From the NCBI GenBank assembly GCA_004796425.1, contig QZLB01000210.1, positions 1-64,000 of the forward strand: a DNA stretch of 64,000 bases, given 5' to 3'. The stretch comes from Desulfobulbaceae bacterium (lineage in GTDB: Bacteria; Desulfobacterota; Desulfobulbia; Desulfobulbales; Desulfocapsaceae). Positions 54,931 to 63,886 of this stretch are shown here, piece by piece (position 1 is the first letter of the stretch; every line of letters begins with the position of its first letter). A program made the position numbers and the translations under genes. The notes below the pieces were generated by a model. It made no database searches. It worked only from the letters and a program-made list of their open reading frames with translations, and had not been told where the DNA came from.

Positions 54931-56142
54931 ATGACACCGAGAATACAAAAACGATGTATGATCCTACTTTCTACTTTTTTGAGCCTGTTTTTAATGGGCA
55001 ACGCCGCCGCCGAAGAGTGGTCGGCAATTTTAGAAAAAGCCAAAGGACAGACGGTCTATTTCAACGGCTGGGGTGGTTCAGATGTGATAAATGACTATGT
55101 ACGATGGGCGGCGGATATTACCCAGGAGCGATACCAGGTAACAGTCAAGCACGTGAAAATAAATGACATCGGTGGAGTTGTCAGTAGGATTCTGGCTGAA
55201 AAAACAGCAGGAAAAAAGAGCGAGGGAAGCGTAGATCTCATGTGGATTAATGGTGAAAACTTCAACACCATGAAAAAAAATGGCCTGCTGGCTCCAGCCT
55301 ACGCACAACTGCTGCCTCACCATACATTGGTCGATTTTGAGAATAAGCCATCAACCTTATTCGATTTTACCGTACCGGTTGACAACATGGAAGTACCCTG
55401 GGGGATGGCACAACTGGTCTTCATCTATGATACAGAGGTCGTTCCACTACCACCGACCGATATGAACGCACTACTGGCGTTTGCCAAAAAGAACCCCGGC
55501 CGGGTAACCTATCCGGTACCACCAAACTTTCATGGCACCACCTTTCTCAAACAGGCCCTGCTCGAACTGGCTGTGGATAAAGAACCGCTTTACAAACCGG
55601 TCAGTGAAAGCGTTTTTGCAAAGGTAACCGCGCCACTCTGGGCATTTCTTGATGAGCTCCATCCGGTTGCCTGGAGGAAAGGGCGTTCTTTTCCGAGCAA
55701 CTCTTCAGATATGAAGCAACTGCTCAGTGACGGGGAAATCTTTATCTCCCTGAGTTTTAACCCTGCCGAGGCAAGCAACGCCATCAAAACAGCAGAGCTT
55801 CCACCTTCGGTTCGGACCTACGTGCACTCCTCCGGCACTATTGGCAATACTCATTTCCTGGGAATACCGTTTAATGCCAGTGCGAAGGAGGGGGCCCTGG
55901 TATTTGCAAATTTTCTCCTCTCACCAGAAGCGCAGGCTCGAAAAGGAAATCCGACAATCTGGGGTGATCCAACCGTCCTTGCAATCAGCAAACTCTCTCC
56001 TGAGGACCAGGCACTGTTTGCAGCCGTGCCCAAAGGTGTTGCGACGCTGTCACCTGAGGAACTTGGCACTGTATTGCTGGAACCCCATGCAAGCTGGGTT
56101 GAGGCGCTGGAAAAAGAGTGGCAGAAACGTTACAGCCGTTAA
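54931..56142 (+). CDS. ynjB: YnjB-like ABC transporter substrate-binding protein
   Basis: A 403-residue periplasmic receptor with signal peptide (ILLSTFLSLFLMGNAAA, residues about 11-27). VYFNGWGGSDVINDYVRW, SVDLMWINGENFNTMKKNGLL and VPWGMAQLVFIYDTEV are characteristic of the YnjB group, distant from the sugar-type binding proteins in this window. AAAAGGA precedes the ATG. The first gene of a four-gene rightward operon corresponding to E. coli ynjBCD plus ynjF. The ligand is not established for this family. Confidence 0.9.
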   Translation: MTPRIQKRCMILLSTFLSLFLMGNAAAEEWSAILEKAKGQTVYFNGWGGSDVINDYVRWAADITQERYQVTVKHVKINDIGGVVSRILAEKTAGKKSEGSVDLMWINGENFNTMKKNGLLAPAYAQLLPHHTLVDFENKPSTLFDFTVPVDNMEVPWGMAQLVFIYDTEVVPLPPTDMNALLAFAKKNPGRVTYPVPPNFHGTTFLKQALLELAVDKEPLYKPVSESVFAKVTAPLWAFLDELHPVAWRKGRSFPSNSSDMKQLLSDGEIFISLSFNPAEASNAIKTAELPPSVRTYVHSSGTIGNTHFLGIPFNASAKEGALVFANFLLSPEAQARKGNPTIWGDPTVLAISKLSPEDQALFAAVPKGVATLSPEELGTVLLEPHASWVEALEKEWQKRYSR

Positions 56143-56148
56143 CAACAG

Positions 56149-57858
56149 ATGCAGGTCTTGGGGCATAACGCACTGCGTTTCTTTCCTTATCTGACCCTGC
56201 TTGCCTTTTTTGCTCCCGTTGTCGTTGGGCTATTTGGTACGTGGATTCCCGCCTTGGGTTATCTCCCGGCTATCGGGTCGAAAGAGTTCAGCGGCCGGAT
56301 CTTCTCCGGACTCTGGCTGCATCCAAGTTTTCCAAAAGCTGTCTGGGTTTCGCTGATTTCAGGCGTCGCCGCAACCTGCCTTTCTTTCGGCCTGTCACTT
56401 TTTATCACGATTCAGCTCTACGGTTCGCGCTTTTGGAACGGACTTGAGAGAACCATCTCACCCTTGCTGGCTATTCCTCATGCGGCTTTTACCATTGGCT
56501 TTATTTTTCTCATCAGCCCCAGTGGCTGGCTCATCAGGCTCGTTTCACCAGGGCTAACCGGGTTCACCTTCCCACCTGACCTGATTACAAATGGTGATCC
56601 CTATGGTATCAGCCTGACTATTACCATGGCAATAAAAGAAACACCGTTTCTGCTGCTGATGATCATGGGTGGGCTCAACCAGTTACAGACTAAAAACATC
56701 ATCTGGGTCGGCAGGAGTTTTGGCTACGGTACCTTTGGCATCTGGACCAAATTGATTGTGCCCCAACTTTATCCATTGATTCGGTTGCCACTCCTGACGG
56801 TTCTTGCCTATTCGCTCTCGGTGGTTGATCTCGCCATCCTGGTAGGACCTTCGGCACCGCCCACTCTGGGGGTTCTGATTGACCAGTGGTTTAATGATCC
56901 CGATTTGAATATGCGTCTATCCGGTGCCGCAGGCGCAAGTGTGTTGTTCACCATCACCCTGCTGGCCATCTTTGTGGTGCTCCTGCTGGAACTCTTTGTC
57001 CGTAAAACGACCACGGGTTTTCTGATTAACGGCAAACGGAATTATCTCGTTGATAGAATGCAATGGTCTGCCCGAATGCTGAGCGGACTCCTCTGGCTTA
57101 CCACTCTGTTAAGTCTGCTGATACTGGTAATCTGGTCCTTCACCCATGTCTGGCGGTTTCCCTCGGCCTGGCCAACTGACTTCTCCGAGCGTTTCTGGCA
57201 GAAGACCATCCCGCTGTTGAGCGAACCGATGCTGGTGTCCTTGTCTGGTGGCTGTCTGTCGACTTTAATCGCGGTGATCCTGGTGCTTGGCTGTTTCGAA
57301 TATGAAGTTTATCGAGGCCGGACCAGCAGTTATTCCGTAGGCAGAACATCACGCTGGCTGATTTACACACCACTGCTGGTTCCCCAGATCGGCTTCATGT
57401 TCGGAGTACAGATTGTCTTCACCCTGATGGACATCCAGGGCAGTTGGCTGGGACTAATCTGGGTTCACCTGATTTTTGTCCTGCCCTATGTATTTCTCAC
57501 CCTGGCCCAACCCTACCGTAACTATGACCAGCGCTATATGGATGTGGCTATAAGCCTGAGTCAGTCTCGTCTGATCAGTTATTTCAGGATTAAACTGATA
57601 ATGCTGAGCAAACCAATCCTCTTTTCCATGGCCATCGGTTTCTCAGTAAGTATCGCGCAATATGTCTCGACGCTCTATATCGGTGCCGGGCGCTTTGCCA
57701 CCATTACCACCGAAACGGTCAGTCTGGCATCAGGTTCTGATCGGCGAATCATTGCCGTTTACGGGCTCTGTCAGTTTCTCCTGCCCTTTATGATATATAG
57801 TCTTGCCATCGTCATTCCCGCCTTGTTATTCAGAAACAGGCGGGGAATGCAAAATTGA
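56149..57858 (+). CDS. ynjC: YnjC-like fused ABC transporter permease
   Basis: A 569-residue permease with two halves of about six helices each, the fused layout of YnjC. Both halves carry a coupling loop: VGRSFGYGTFGIWTKLIVPQ (near 185) in the first and AISLSQSRLISYFRIKLIM (near 465) in the second. It starts 6 bases after ynjB and overlaps the possible early starts of ynjD, so it is translated in the same operon. Confidence 0.9.
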   Translation: MQVLGHNALRFFPYLTLLAFFAPVVVGLFGTWIPALGYLPAIGSKEFSGRIFSGLWLHPSFPKAVWVSLISGVAATCLSFGLSLFITIQLYGSRFWNGLERTISPLLAIPHAAFTIGFIFLISPSGWLIRLVSPGLTGFTFPPDLITNGDPYGISLTITMAIKETPFLLLMIMGGLNQLQTKNIIWVGRSFGYGTFGIWTKLIVPQLYPLIRLPLLTVLAYSLSVVDLAILVGPSAPPTLGVLIDQWFNDPDLNMRLSGAAGASVLFTITLLAIFVVLLLELFVRKTTTGFLINGKRNYLVDRMQWSARMLSGLLWLTTLLSLLILVIWSFTHVWRFPSAWPTDFSERFWQKTIPLLSEPMLVSLSGGCLSTLIAVILVLGCFEYEVYRGRTSSYSVGRTSRWLIYTPLLVPQIGFMFGVQIVFTLMDIQGSWLGLIWVHLIFVLPYVFLTLAQPYRNYDQRYMDVAISLSQSRLISYFRIKLIMLSKPILFSMAIGFSVSIAQYVSTLYIGAGRFATITTETVSLASGSDRRIIAVYGLCQFLLPFMIYSLAIVIPALLFRNRRGMQN

Positions 57859-57869
57859 GTGTGACCATT

Positions 57870-58505
57870 ATGACGCTCGTACTTGAACATATTACAATAA
57901 CCCTGAACAACCAGCCGCTCTTCACTGAAGTAAACCTGAGGGTCGAGCCAGGCAGAATTGTCACTCTGATGGGGCCCTCGGGCTGTGGAAAGTCTACACT
58001 GCTTTCAGCAATCTTCGGAAATCTTGCTCCCTGCTTTAGACTGAGCGGTGAAATAGTACTCGGTGACAGACTCCTCAATCCACTTCCCATGGAACAACGA
58101 AGAGTTGGCATATTATTCCAGGACGACCTGCTCTTTCCCCATCTTGATGTGGCCGGCAACATGTCCTTTGCCCTTCCGGCAGGAACCCACCGTCATGACA
58201 AAAAGCAGATCATCAGTGAAAGTCTGGACAGAGCAGGTTTGAGCGGTTTTGAGCACCGGGATGTTGCAACCCTTTCAGGTGGACAGAAGGCACGGGTCAG
58301 TCTACTGAGGACCCTGCTGGCAAAACCGCAGGCTATTCTGCTGGACGAGCCGTTCTCAAAACTCGATCAGGAATTAAAGCAAAGTGTCAGATCATTTGTC
58401 TTTGCTCAGATCAGGACCCTGAATATTCCCGCACTACTGGTAACCCATGACCCTGAAGATGCACCTGACGAGCCAATTTTCAACCTTGGGGCGGGCAATG
58501 CTTGA
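57870..58505 (+). CDS. ynjD: YnjD-like ABC transporter ATP-binding protein
   Basis: A 211-residue ATPase subunit. ATG at 57870 fits the family's usual N-terminus (MTLVLEHITITLNNQPLF); earlier TTG (57855) and GTG (57861) starts in the same frame are possible. Walker A is MGPSGCGKSTLLSAIFG, signature LSGGQKARVSLLRTLLA, Walker B AILLDEPFSKLD and H-loop LVTHDPEDA. Its stop overlaps the start of the next gene by 8 bases. Confidence 0.9.
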   Translation: MTLVLEHITITLNNQPLFTEVNLRVEPGRIVTLMGPSGCGKSTLLSAIFGNLAPCFRLSGEIVLGDRLLNPLPMEQRRVGILFQDDLLFPHLDVAGNMSFALPAGTHRHDKKQIISESLDRAGLSGFEHRDVATLSGGQKARVSLLRTLLAKPQAILLDEPFSKLDQELKQSVRSFVFAQIRTLNIPALLVTHDPEDAPDEPIFNLGAGNA

Positions 58506-59106
58506 TCATCTCTCGCTGAAAATGATCAGCCCCGTGCTGAAAAAAATGGCGACTGTGCTTCATCGAGCCGGGGTACATCCTGATGCGGTCAGTGTAATTG
58601 GTTTTCTCATTGGCATGGCTGGCGCAGGAATGATTGCAGGTCAATTCTACCTGGTTGGTTTGATCCTGATTCTGGGCAACCGGTTGGCGGACGGTCTGGA
58701 CGGAGCCATTGCCCGATTGGCGGGCACCACAGATAGTGGTGCCTACCTTGATATCTGTCTTGATTTTATATTTTATTCCGCGGTGGTGCTTGGGTTTGCC
58801 TTTGCTGATCCCGGACGAAACAGCCTCCCAGCTGCCCTGCTCATATTCTCCTTTATCGGTACCGGTTCCAGTTTTCTGGCATTTGCCATCCTGGCCCAAA
58901 AGAACAATATCAGTGATCTGCGATTGCCCGGTAAGGGCTTTTACTACCTAGGGGGACTCGCCGAAGGGACTGAAACCATAGGAGTTTTTATCCTGTTCTG
59001 CCTCTTTCCCTATCATTTTCCGCTGATTGCGCTGAGCTTTGCCATCATTTGCCTGGTATCCACCGTGCTCAGAGTGATTCACGGCTACCGAAGACTCAAA
59101 TCTTAG
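58498..59106 (+). CDS. ynjF: CDP-alcohol phosphatidyltransferase (YnjF-like)
   Basis: A 202-residue inner-membrane enzyme of the CDP-alcohol phosphotransferase family. The catalytic signature is present: DGLDGAIAR and then GAYLDICLD, giving DGxxDG...AR...G...D...D with both metal-binding aspartate pairs. About five to six helices follow. ATG at 58498 (GGGGCGGGC upstream) overlaps ynjD by 8 bases, so its expression is coupled to the transporter. FYYLGGLAEGTETIGVFILF is a YnjF hallmark. The alcohol substrate is unknown. E. coli ynjE (sulfurtransferase) is missing between ynjD and ynjF here. Confidence 0.92.
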   Translation: MLDHLSLKMISPVLKKMATVLHRAGVHPDAVSVIGFLIGMAGAGMIAGQFYLVGLILILGNRLADGLDGAIARLAGTTDSGAYLDICLDFIFYSAVVLGFAFADPGRNSLPAALLIFSFIGTGSSFLAFAILAQKNNISDLRLPGKGFYYLGGLAEGTETIGVFILFCLFPYHFPLIALSFAIICLVSTVLRVIHGYRRLKS

Positions 59107-59150
59107 TCGACACGATAACGCTTTGAGGAACAGGCAGTCATCAGCCCTTT

Positions 59151-59804
59151 TTAATCACTGCCGGGTGCAGTAATCTTCTCGATTGTGATATCGTTTTGCC
59201 ACAAACCGTCGGACAGGGCATCGTTATCATGGCCGCGGATCACCACCGTCACTAATTGCTGGTCTTTACTGAAATCGTAATGTTGGAATATGGCGAGAAC
59301 CTCTTTATTGGCCTGTTTGAAGACCTCTATCATTTTGTAGAATGCTTCACCGGTGCGCTCAAGCTTCAGATCATAACAGGTATCTCCCCCTTCGGTTGAC
59401 ATGATCTCATGGAATGCCTGGAAAATATCGGTGATAGAAATGATCCCGAGCGGACCACCATGAGCGTCGACGACCGGTAACGAGTCGATCTTGTTGCGGC
59501 GCATCAAACCGACCGCATCCAGGAGGCTGGCGGTTGTCGGAATGGTAATGGCAGGTGAGCCCATGGCAGCGGCAACCGTCGTTTGCTCGATCAGGTATCC
59601 ACTCTCTTCATATTCTTCCTGATTCAGCACAGAAGGTAATACACGATTGATATCTGCGGAGGTGAGTACACCGACCACCCGCTGGTCCTGCACCACAGGT
59701 AAATGGCGAAAACCATGGTGCTCAAACAGTGCAATCGCTTCCTGGAGTGTTTGTTCAGCTTCAATCGTCACCACGTTCTTCTTCATCCATAAACTGATGT
59801 TCAT
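59151..59804 (-). CDS. CBS-domain pair protein with C-terminal ACT-like region (AcuB-like)
   Basis: A 217-residue cytoplasmic regulator. Two CBS domains fill residues 1-140 (HGFRHLPVVQDQRVVGVLTSADI; KIDSLPVVDAHGGPLGIISITDI), the ligand-binding module for adenine nucleotides. The last 70 residues (YKMIEVFKQANKEVLAIFQHYDFSKDQQLVTVVIRG) look like a divergent ACT domain, as in AcuB-type proteins. GAGAG lies about 7 bases before the ATG. Target unknown; it is next to the FapA gene on the same strand (19-base gap) and follows it in the transcript. Confidence 0.85.
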   Translation of the reverse strand: MNISLWMKKNVVTIEAEQTLQEAIALFEHHGFRHLPVVQDQRVVGVLTSADINRVLPSVLNQEEYEESGYLIEQTTVAAAMGSPAITIPTTASLLDAVGLMRRNKIDSLPVVDAHGGPLGIISITDIFQAFHEIMSTEGGDTCYDLKLERTGEAFYKMIEVFKQANKEVLAIFQHYDFSKDQQLVTVVIRGHDNDALSDGLWQNDITIEKITAPGSD

Positions 59805-59823
59805 CCGCTGTTCTCTCCTGTGG

Positions 59824-61479
59824 TTACACCGACAATGTTATCGGCAGTTTATTCTCACCGGTGGGCTTATAAACAATTTTTTCGTCATCCGGATCAAGTG
59901 TTATCGTGCCGGGCTCCAGCGAAGTTCTCAGGGTAGCAAGACTATTGCCAATCCTGATTTCCGCACCTTGCTCCAGAGAGGTTTCAATGACGATTTTCTG
60001 TTGCGATGCATACCGAAGACCGCTTGCAGGTTCATCAGCCGAACCATCCGGTACCAGGTTGAATTGATGCAACAGGGTCTCGTTGTCTCGGGTCTGACGG
60101 ATAAGAGCCTGAAGCTCCTCATGTTCAGAATCCGGCCCGACCAGCGCAGAAAGGCGGGTGATTTTTATCTTATCAGCATTTATTGCTTCCTGCACCGCAT
60201 TATAGGTTTCCAACCGTTCCGGGCTGCAGGCAACGGCCAATATTGAACTGGGGCTGCTTATGGTATCCACCTGGCCAAGCGTGATACTCTCTCCAGCAAT
60301 TAAGGTCGAAGCGACTATCTTGGCACCGCCAGGAGCGATGATCGAACCATCACTGCGGATATCAGAGAAATAGATGCTTGAGGCTACCGTTACCGAGCCA
60401 CCGCAAGAAATTGAAGCTTCCTCAATGAAATTCAAGGTGATGTCACCACCTGCTTCAATGTGGGCATTTTTACCGGTAACCCTGCCACCTATCATCACGT
60501 TTGATTTACTGGTGATCTGAGCTCCCGAGACTTCACCGTTAATTACCACATCACCATCAGCAGTGACCTTGAAACCTGGCAGCACGTCACCCCTTATTTC
60601 AATGGCTGCCTTACTCCGGATATTTCCCGTTGAATAATCGACATCACCGCCAATAACCTGAAGATTGGTTACCCTGATATCCCTGCCGTTTGCTATTGAG
60701 ACCACCCCCGCACAGGCTGCCCGAATGATTCCGGTTGCTGCTTCTACAATGATATCCTCTCCCTGACTGAGAACCAGCGGTTCACCAACTCGCTGGGGGA
60801 CTTCATTGCCATAGATGTCTTTGCCAACCATCCCGCTGGTTGCTGAAACGATGGTCGCAAGATGCTGGCCCTGGCGCACATCAACAAAAAGGTTTCGTTC
60901 CTTGTAATCAATACTGCCGTCGAGCGACTCTTTGCCCGGCCTAACATCAAGCTCAAGCTCGGAGCGCAACCAGCCATCCTTACCGTTTACTGGCAAACGG
61001 CCCCTGCAGATGATCAGGTTCTGGACCATTGACCGTTCCTGAGAAACCTTTTCGCAGGCAGACTTAATGGCGTTTTCCCTGATACCAAACCGAACACCAA
61101 GCTGTTCAAGTTGTTCAAGAATCAACTCCCCCCCCACCTCTACCGAGCCGGGAATCGGGGGATACAGAGTTAGTCGCACCGACCAGCCGTCTTCGCTGAT
61201 CGCCACCATCGGTTCGATATTAATAACGGCAGTTTTCTGGCTCCCCGATTCCGTGATATCCAGAGATGGATAACCTGCCAGCGTTGAGCGGGCTGTTGAA
61301 CTGTCAATTAATTCAACATTCTCGCCGGCCTGGAGGATGAATGAGTCTTTAGAGCTGTCTGATTCGAGTGTTATGAGAATTGAACCACCACTGACCCATT
61401 CACTTATCTCAAGTTTGTGGTTACTCTGGCCATCGCTCACTTCGAGTTGAGCTGATTTAAAATGTCGCTGCAGTTTCAT
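59824..61479 (-). CDS. FapA (DUF342) family beta-helix protein
   Basis: A 551-residue cytoplasmic protein of the FapA/DUF342 family. Its middle (about 225-400) is a right-handed polymer-forming beta-helix with regular glycine-rich turns (VIGGDVDYSTGNIRSKAAI; EIRGDVLPGFKVTADGDV; VMIGGRVTGKNAHIEAGGDI) like bactofilins. IVSATSGMVGKDIYGNEVP is the DUF342 hallmark. The N-terminal 140 residues are strand-rich and not recognised. Proteins of this family are linked to flagella or cell shape in some bacteria, but the role here is unknown. First gene of a two-gene leftward unit with the CBS protein. Confidence 0.85.
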   Translation of the reverse strand: MKLQRHFKSAQLEVSDGQSNHKLEISEWVSGGSILITLESDSSKDSFILQAGENVELIDSSTARSTLAGYPSLDITESGSQKTAVINIEPMVAISEDGWSVRLTLYPPIPGSVEVGGELILEQLEQLGVRFGIRENAIKSACEKVSQERSMVQNLIICRGRLPVNGKDGWLRSELELDVRPGKESLDGSIDYKERNLFVDVRQGQHLATIVSATSGMVGKDIYGNEVPQRVGEPLVLSQGEDIIVEAATGIIRAACAGVVSIANGRDIRVTNLQVIGGDVDYSTGNIRSKAAIEIRGDVLPGFKVTADGDVVINGEVSGAQITSKSNVMIGGRVTGKNAHIEAGGDITLNFIEEASISCGGSVTVASSIYFSDIRSDGSIIAPGGAKIVASTLIAGESITLGQVDTISSPSSILAVACSPERLETYNAVQEAINADKIKITRLSALVGPDSEHEELQALIRQTRDNETLLHQFNLVPDGSADEPASGLRYASQQKIVIETSLEQGAEIRIGNSLATLRTSLEPGTITLDPDDEKIVYKPTGENKLPITLSV

Positions 61480-61872
61480 TCACGAACCTTACTATTACTG
61501 ATCGCCACCCGGTGCTTTTCAAGGTAAGAGCCCCAGCACCCAAGCTCTCATTAGGCGTTAAATTCCTGTTACCTTTTTACTTTCTCTAACTTAAGTGTAT
61601 TATTTCCCCACCACCAGGTCAAGGTATAATCGTGGCGTGTAAAGGTAAAAAATAGTAAAAAATCCAAGGACATCAAAGCAATCAGGGGAGTGTGGCAACC
61701 ACTCCCCTGATTGCTTTGATTAACAAGGAAAACGTCATATCTGTTTGAAAAAATAGAGCAAATTCAAAATTCTCACGGTTCATCGATCGATAAGTAAAAC
61801 GGCTGAACGGTGAAAAGTAGCCTCAAACCAGGGCCAGGAGGTCATATAACTGATTGAGACTAAAAATAATCA
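61480..61872. other. Long intergenic region containing a hairpin
   Basis: 393 bases between the small secreted protein gene and fapA-like gene, both leftward. It contains the 21-bp hairpin described separately and the promoter region of the fapA unit. No gene seen. Confidence 0.4.
61672..61720 (-). terminator. Perfect 21-bp hairpin
   Basis: Arms 61672-61692 and 61700-61720 are exact inverted repeats of 21 bp with a 7-nt loop, GGGGAGTG/CACTCCCC at their core. On the leftward strand a T-rich tract (TTTTTTACTATTTTTT) follows about ten bases later, so it can end the transcript of the small secreted protein gene. Unlike typical terminators the stem is long and exact. Confidence 0.6.
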
Positions 61873-62334
61873 CTACTTGGTTAAACTTTCGGTGAGTTGC
61901 ACAAGTTCATTGTAACGACGCTGAGCATTTGGTACGGCATCCTTACTCTGATCAACTTCACCGGTATCATAGTTATTCACCCCCGCAATGACACATCCAA
62001 CCATTTCAAGATCGGTGTTGATACCGTCATTTTTGTAGCCATTGGAGACGGTAAACCATTTTTTTGAATCAGCATCCCGAGAGTCAAAAAAAGTAAGGCT
62101 TAAACCATCAACGGTTGCACTCAGAGACCCTCCCGCACCCTGTGTGATAATGAACACATTGACCTTGTCAGTAAGACTGAAACTTTTGGGAATAGACTCT
62201 ATAAGCTCCAGCATGCGCTCTTTCGAGGCACATTGTTGGTGATCGCTGCCATAGCTGGGGATAATCAACAGGTGCAGAATAATCAAAACACTCAATAGCC
62301 TCAGGGAAAAACGAAAAATAACGTTCTTTTGCAT
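61873..62334 (-). CDS. Small secreted protein of unknown function
   Basis: A 153-residue protein with a signal peptide (FSLRLLSVLIILHLLIIPSYG, about residues 9-29). The mature part has two cysteines (CASKERM; EMVGCVIAG), a strand-rich middle (VNVFIITQGAGGSLSATVDG) and a basic helical tail. No family was recognised. AGGAGGA lies about 5 bases before the ATG at 62334. Codon use looks like its neighbours. It may be a periplasmic protein with one disulfide. Confidence 0.65.
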   Translation of the reverse strand: MQKNVIFRFSLRLLSVLIILHLLIIPSYGSDHQQCASKERMLELIESIPKSFSLTDKVNVFIITQGAGGSLSATVDGLSLTFFDSRDADSKKWFTVSNGYKNDGINTDLEMVGCVIAGVNNYDTGEVDQSKDAVPNAQRRYNELVQLTESLTK

Positions 62335-62604
62335 TGCACAGTCCTCCTATTCAGTCAGTTTCAGATAAATTGAAGTAACTCACATGATTATGTCGAGAAT
62401 CGTTGGGTTATGGTGCTGGCTCATGAGTCTGGGTGCTCACGGTGTCCCCGTCACTCCCTAACAACTACAAGAGCTGAATCTTTTTACTTCTAATTCGGGA
62501 TGTTTTCAAGAAAGAAAAAGGAACATGATTCGGTCAGTCTTTTCTGGCTACAACAACAAATTACAATTACCATGCGGTATAAAAGTGACCGTTATCCAGA
62601 GATA

Positions 62605-63675
62605 CTAATCCAAATCAGGGAAGTGCTTATTCATACAATCCTGGCAGATACTGTGACTGAACTGTGCTTCAGATCTGCTTTCGATATAATCTTCCAGACG
62701 CTTCCAATAACCACCATCATCTTTCATCTTCTTACAATATGAACAGATCGGAATGAGGCCCTTGAGCGTTTTCACTTCATCCAGAGCCTTTGTAAGCGAG
62801 GTAATATCTTCGAGAATCAGAACAGTACCGGAAAATTTTTGGCTTACATCAAGCATCTTTGAAATTTTGATCCGATAGAAGGTTGTTTCCCCGTCTTTAA
62901 CCACCTTTTTGGTAAATTCATGCTCTGGGAGCACATCGTTAAGAAACAGGTTGAATTCAATCTTTAGCCATGGCAGCACATCACCAATATGTTGTTTGGT
63001 GATGGTGCCTATCCCATTTTCAGGTGAGAGTATTTCCTCAGCCGGATAATATGTCTCTCCGGACTGGCTTCCTAGTTGAGTCATCCTGCTTGCGGCCAGG
63101 TTTCGGTTCTCCACTAGTCCCTCTGGATTAATGAAGAAACCAGGACTCAGGCTTGATTCGAAAATAGTCAGATATTTATTCTTTTCGTTGGTGATTTCAC
63201 GGTTTGCTACCTGTAGGTCATAGATCACTTTATCCTGACCTTCAGCTATCCAGGAGCTGCAGAGTCCCACCTCCATGATGTCAAAAAGCCTGCCGATTTT
63301 ATAGAGCGCTTCTTGTTTCCTGCCTTTATCATGCTTCAGGTCAATAAGATCAAAATAGGATTGGCGATAATATTTAAACAGAGAGAGGAACATCCGAAGG
63401 CTTATCCCTCTTTTCCGATGCCGTTCAGCCTCAACAACCCCAAAATGAGCAACACTATTTGAAGGCGAAACCTCTTCAACAGGAAGTTCCACTGATAAAT
63501 GCTCTTCTTTCAAGGCCACTGATATAGATTCAGATAGGCCGGAAATCGATAAACGCCACGCTTCTTTGAGCGTTGAGGTGTACTTGGTGTAGCCATGCTC
63601 TGAGGCGTAATCAAGAATACGCTGCATCAGCCATTCTTCATTTGAGTTGATGAGTGAAATTAGTTTTGATTCCAT
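62605..63675 (-). CDS. PAS-domain signalling protein with C-terminal Cys-pair module
   Basis: A 356-residue cytoplasmic protein. The helical N-terminus (about 1-150) resembles RsbR-like or unclassified sensor domains (MFLSLFKYYRQSYFDLIDL), the middle (about 165-300) is a PAS fold (FESSLSPGFFINPEGLVENR; FSGTVLILEDITSLT), and the end is a compact module GLIPICSYCKKMKDD with GYWKRLEDYI and a second pair HSICQDCMNKHF. This CxxC...CxxC tail is common in signalling proteins of deltaproteobacteria and likely binds zinc. No kinase or cyclase output is present, so it may act by protein contacts. Confidence 0.85.
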   Translation of the reverse strand: MESKLISLINSNEEWLMQRILDYASEHGYTKYTSTLKEAWRLSISGLSESISVALKEEHLSVELPVEEVSPSNSVAHFGVVEAERHRKRGISLRMFLSLFKYYRQSYFDLIDLKHDKGRKQEALYKIGRLFDIMEVGLCSSWIAEGQDKVIYDLQVANREITNEKNKYLTIFESSLSPGFFINPEGLVENRNLAASRMTQLGSQSGETYYPAEEILSPENGIGTITKQHIGDVLPWLKIEFNLFLNDVLPEHEFTKKVVKDGETTFYRIKISKMLDVSQKFSGTVLILEDITSLTKALDEVKTLKGLIPICSYCKKMKDDGGYWKRLEDYIESRSEAQFSHSICQDCMNKHFPDLD

Positions 63676-63886
63676 CTAATCGCTATTCCTGGTATACGCA
63701 TTAAGAGAATTACTATTTGAAGTTCCTTCACTCCTCAGCTGCTTTATAGTTCGCTTTGGTTTGTCTACGGCTTCCTCAGGCAATAACCAACATGTATTCG
63801 ATTGTCTGTGACCTTTGACCTTTGTTGATTGTAATCTTTCTCCATCTTAAATTCAAAGTGTCAGATGACGAAAAAAAAAGAATCTC
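63676..63886. other. Intergenic region with T-run
   Basis: Between the PAS gene and the possible partial gene at the right edge. Reading leftward, a run of nine T (rc of 63871-63879) follows the edge ORF stop, after a small CATCAT-GAA-ATGATG hairpin (63889-63908), which could terminate it. Confidence 0.35.

Noticed and set aside
62500-62742. Rightward ORF before and over the PAS gene end
   Set aside because: Overlaps a secure gene on the other strand and has no ribosome site.
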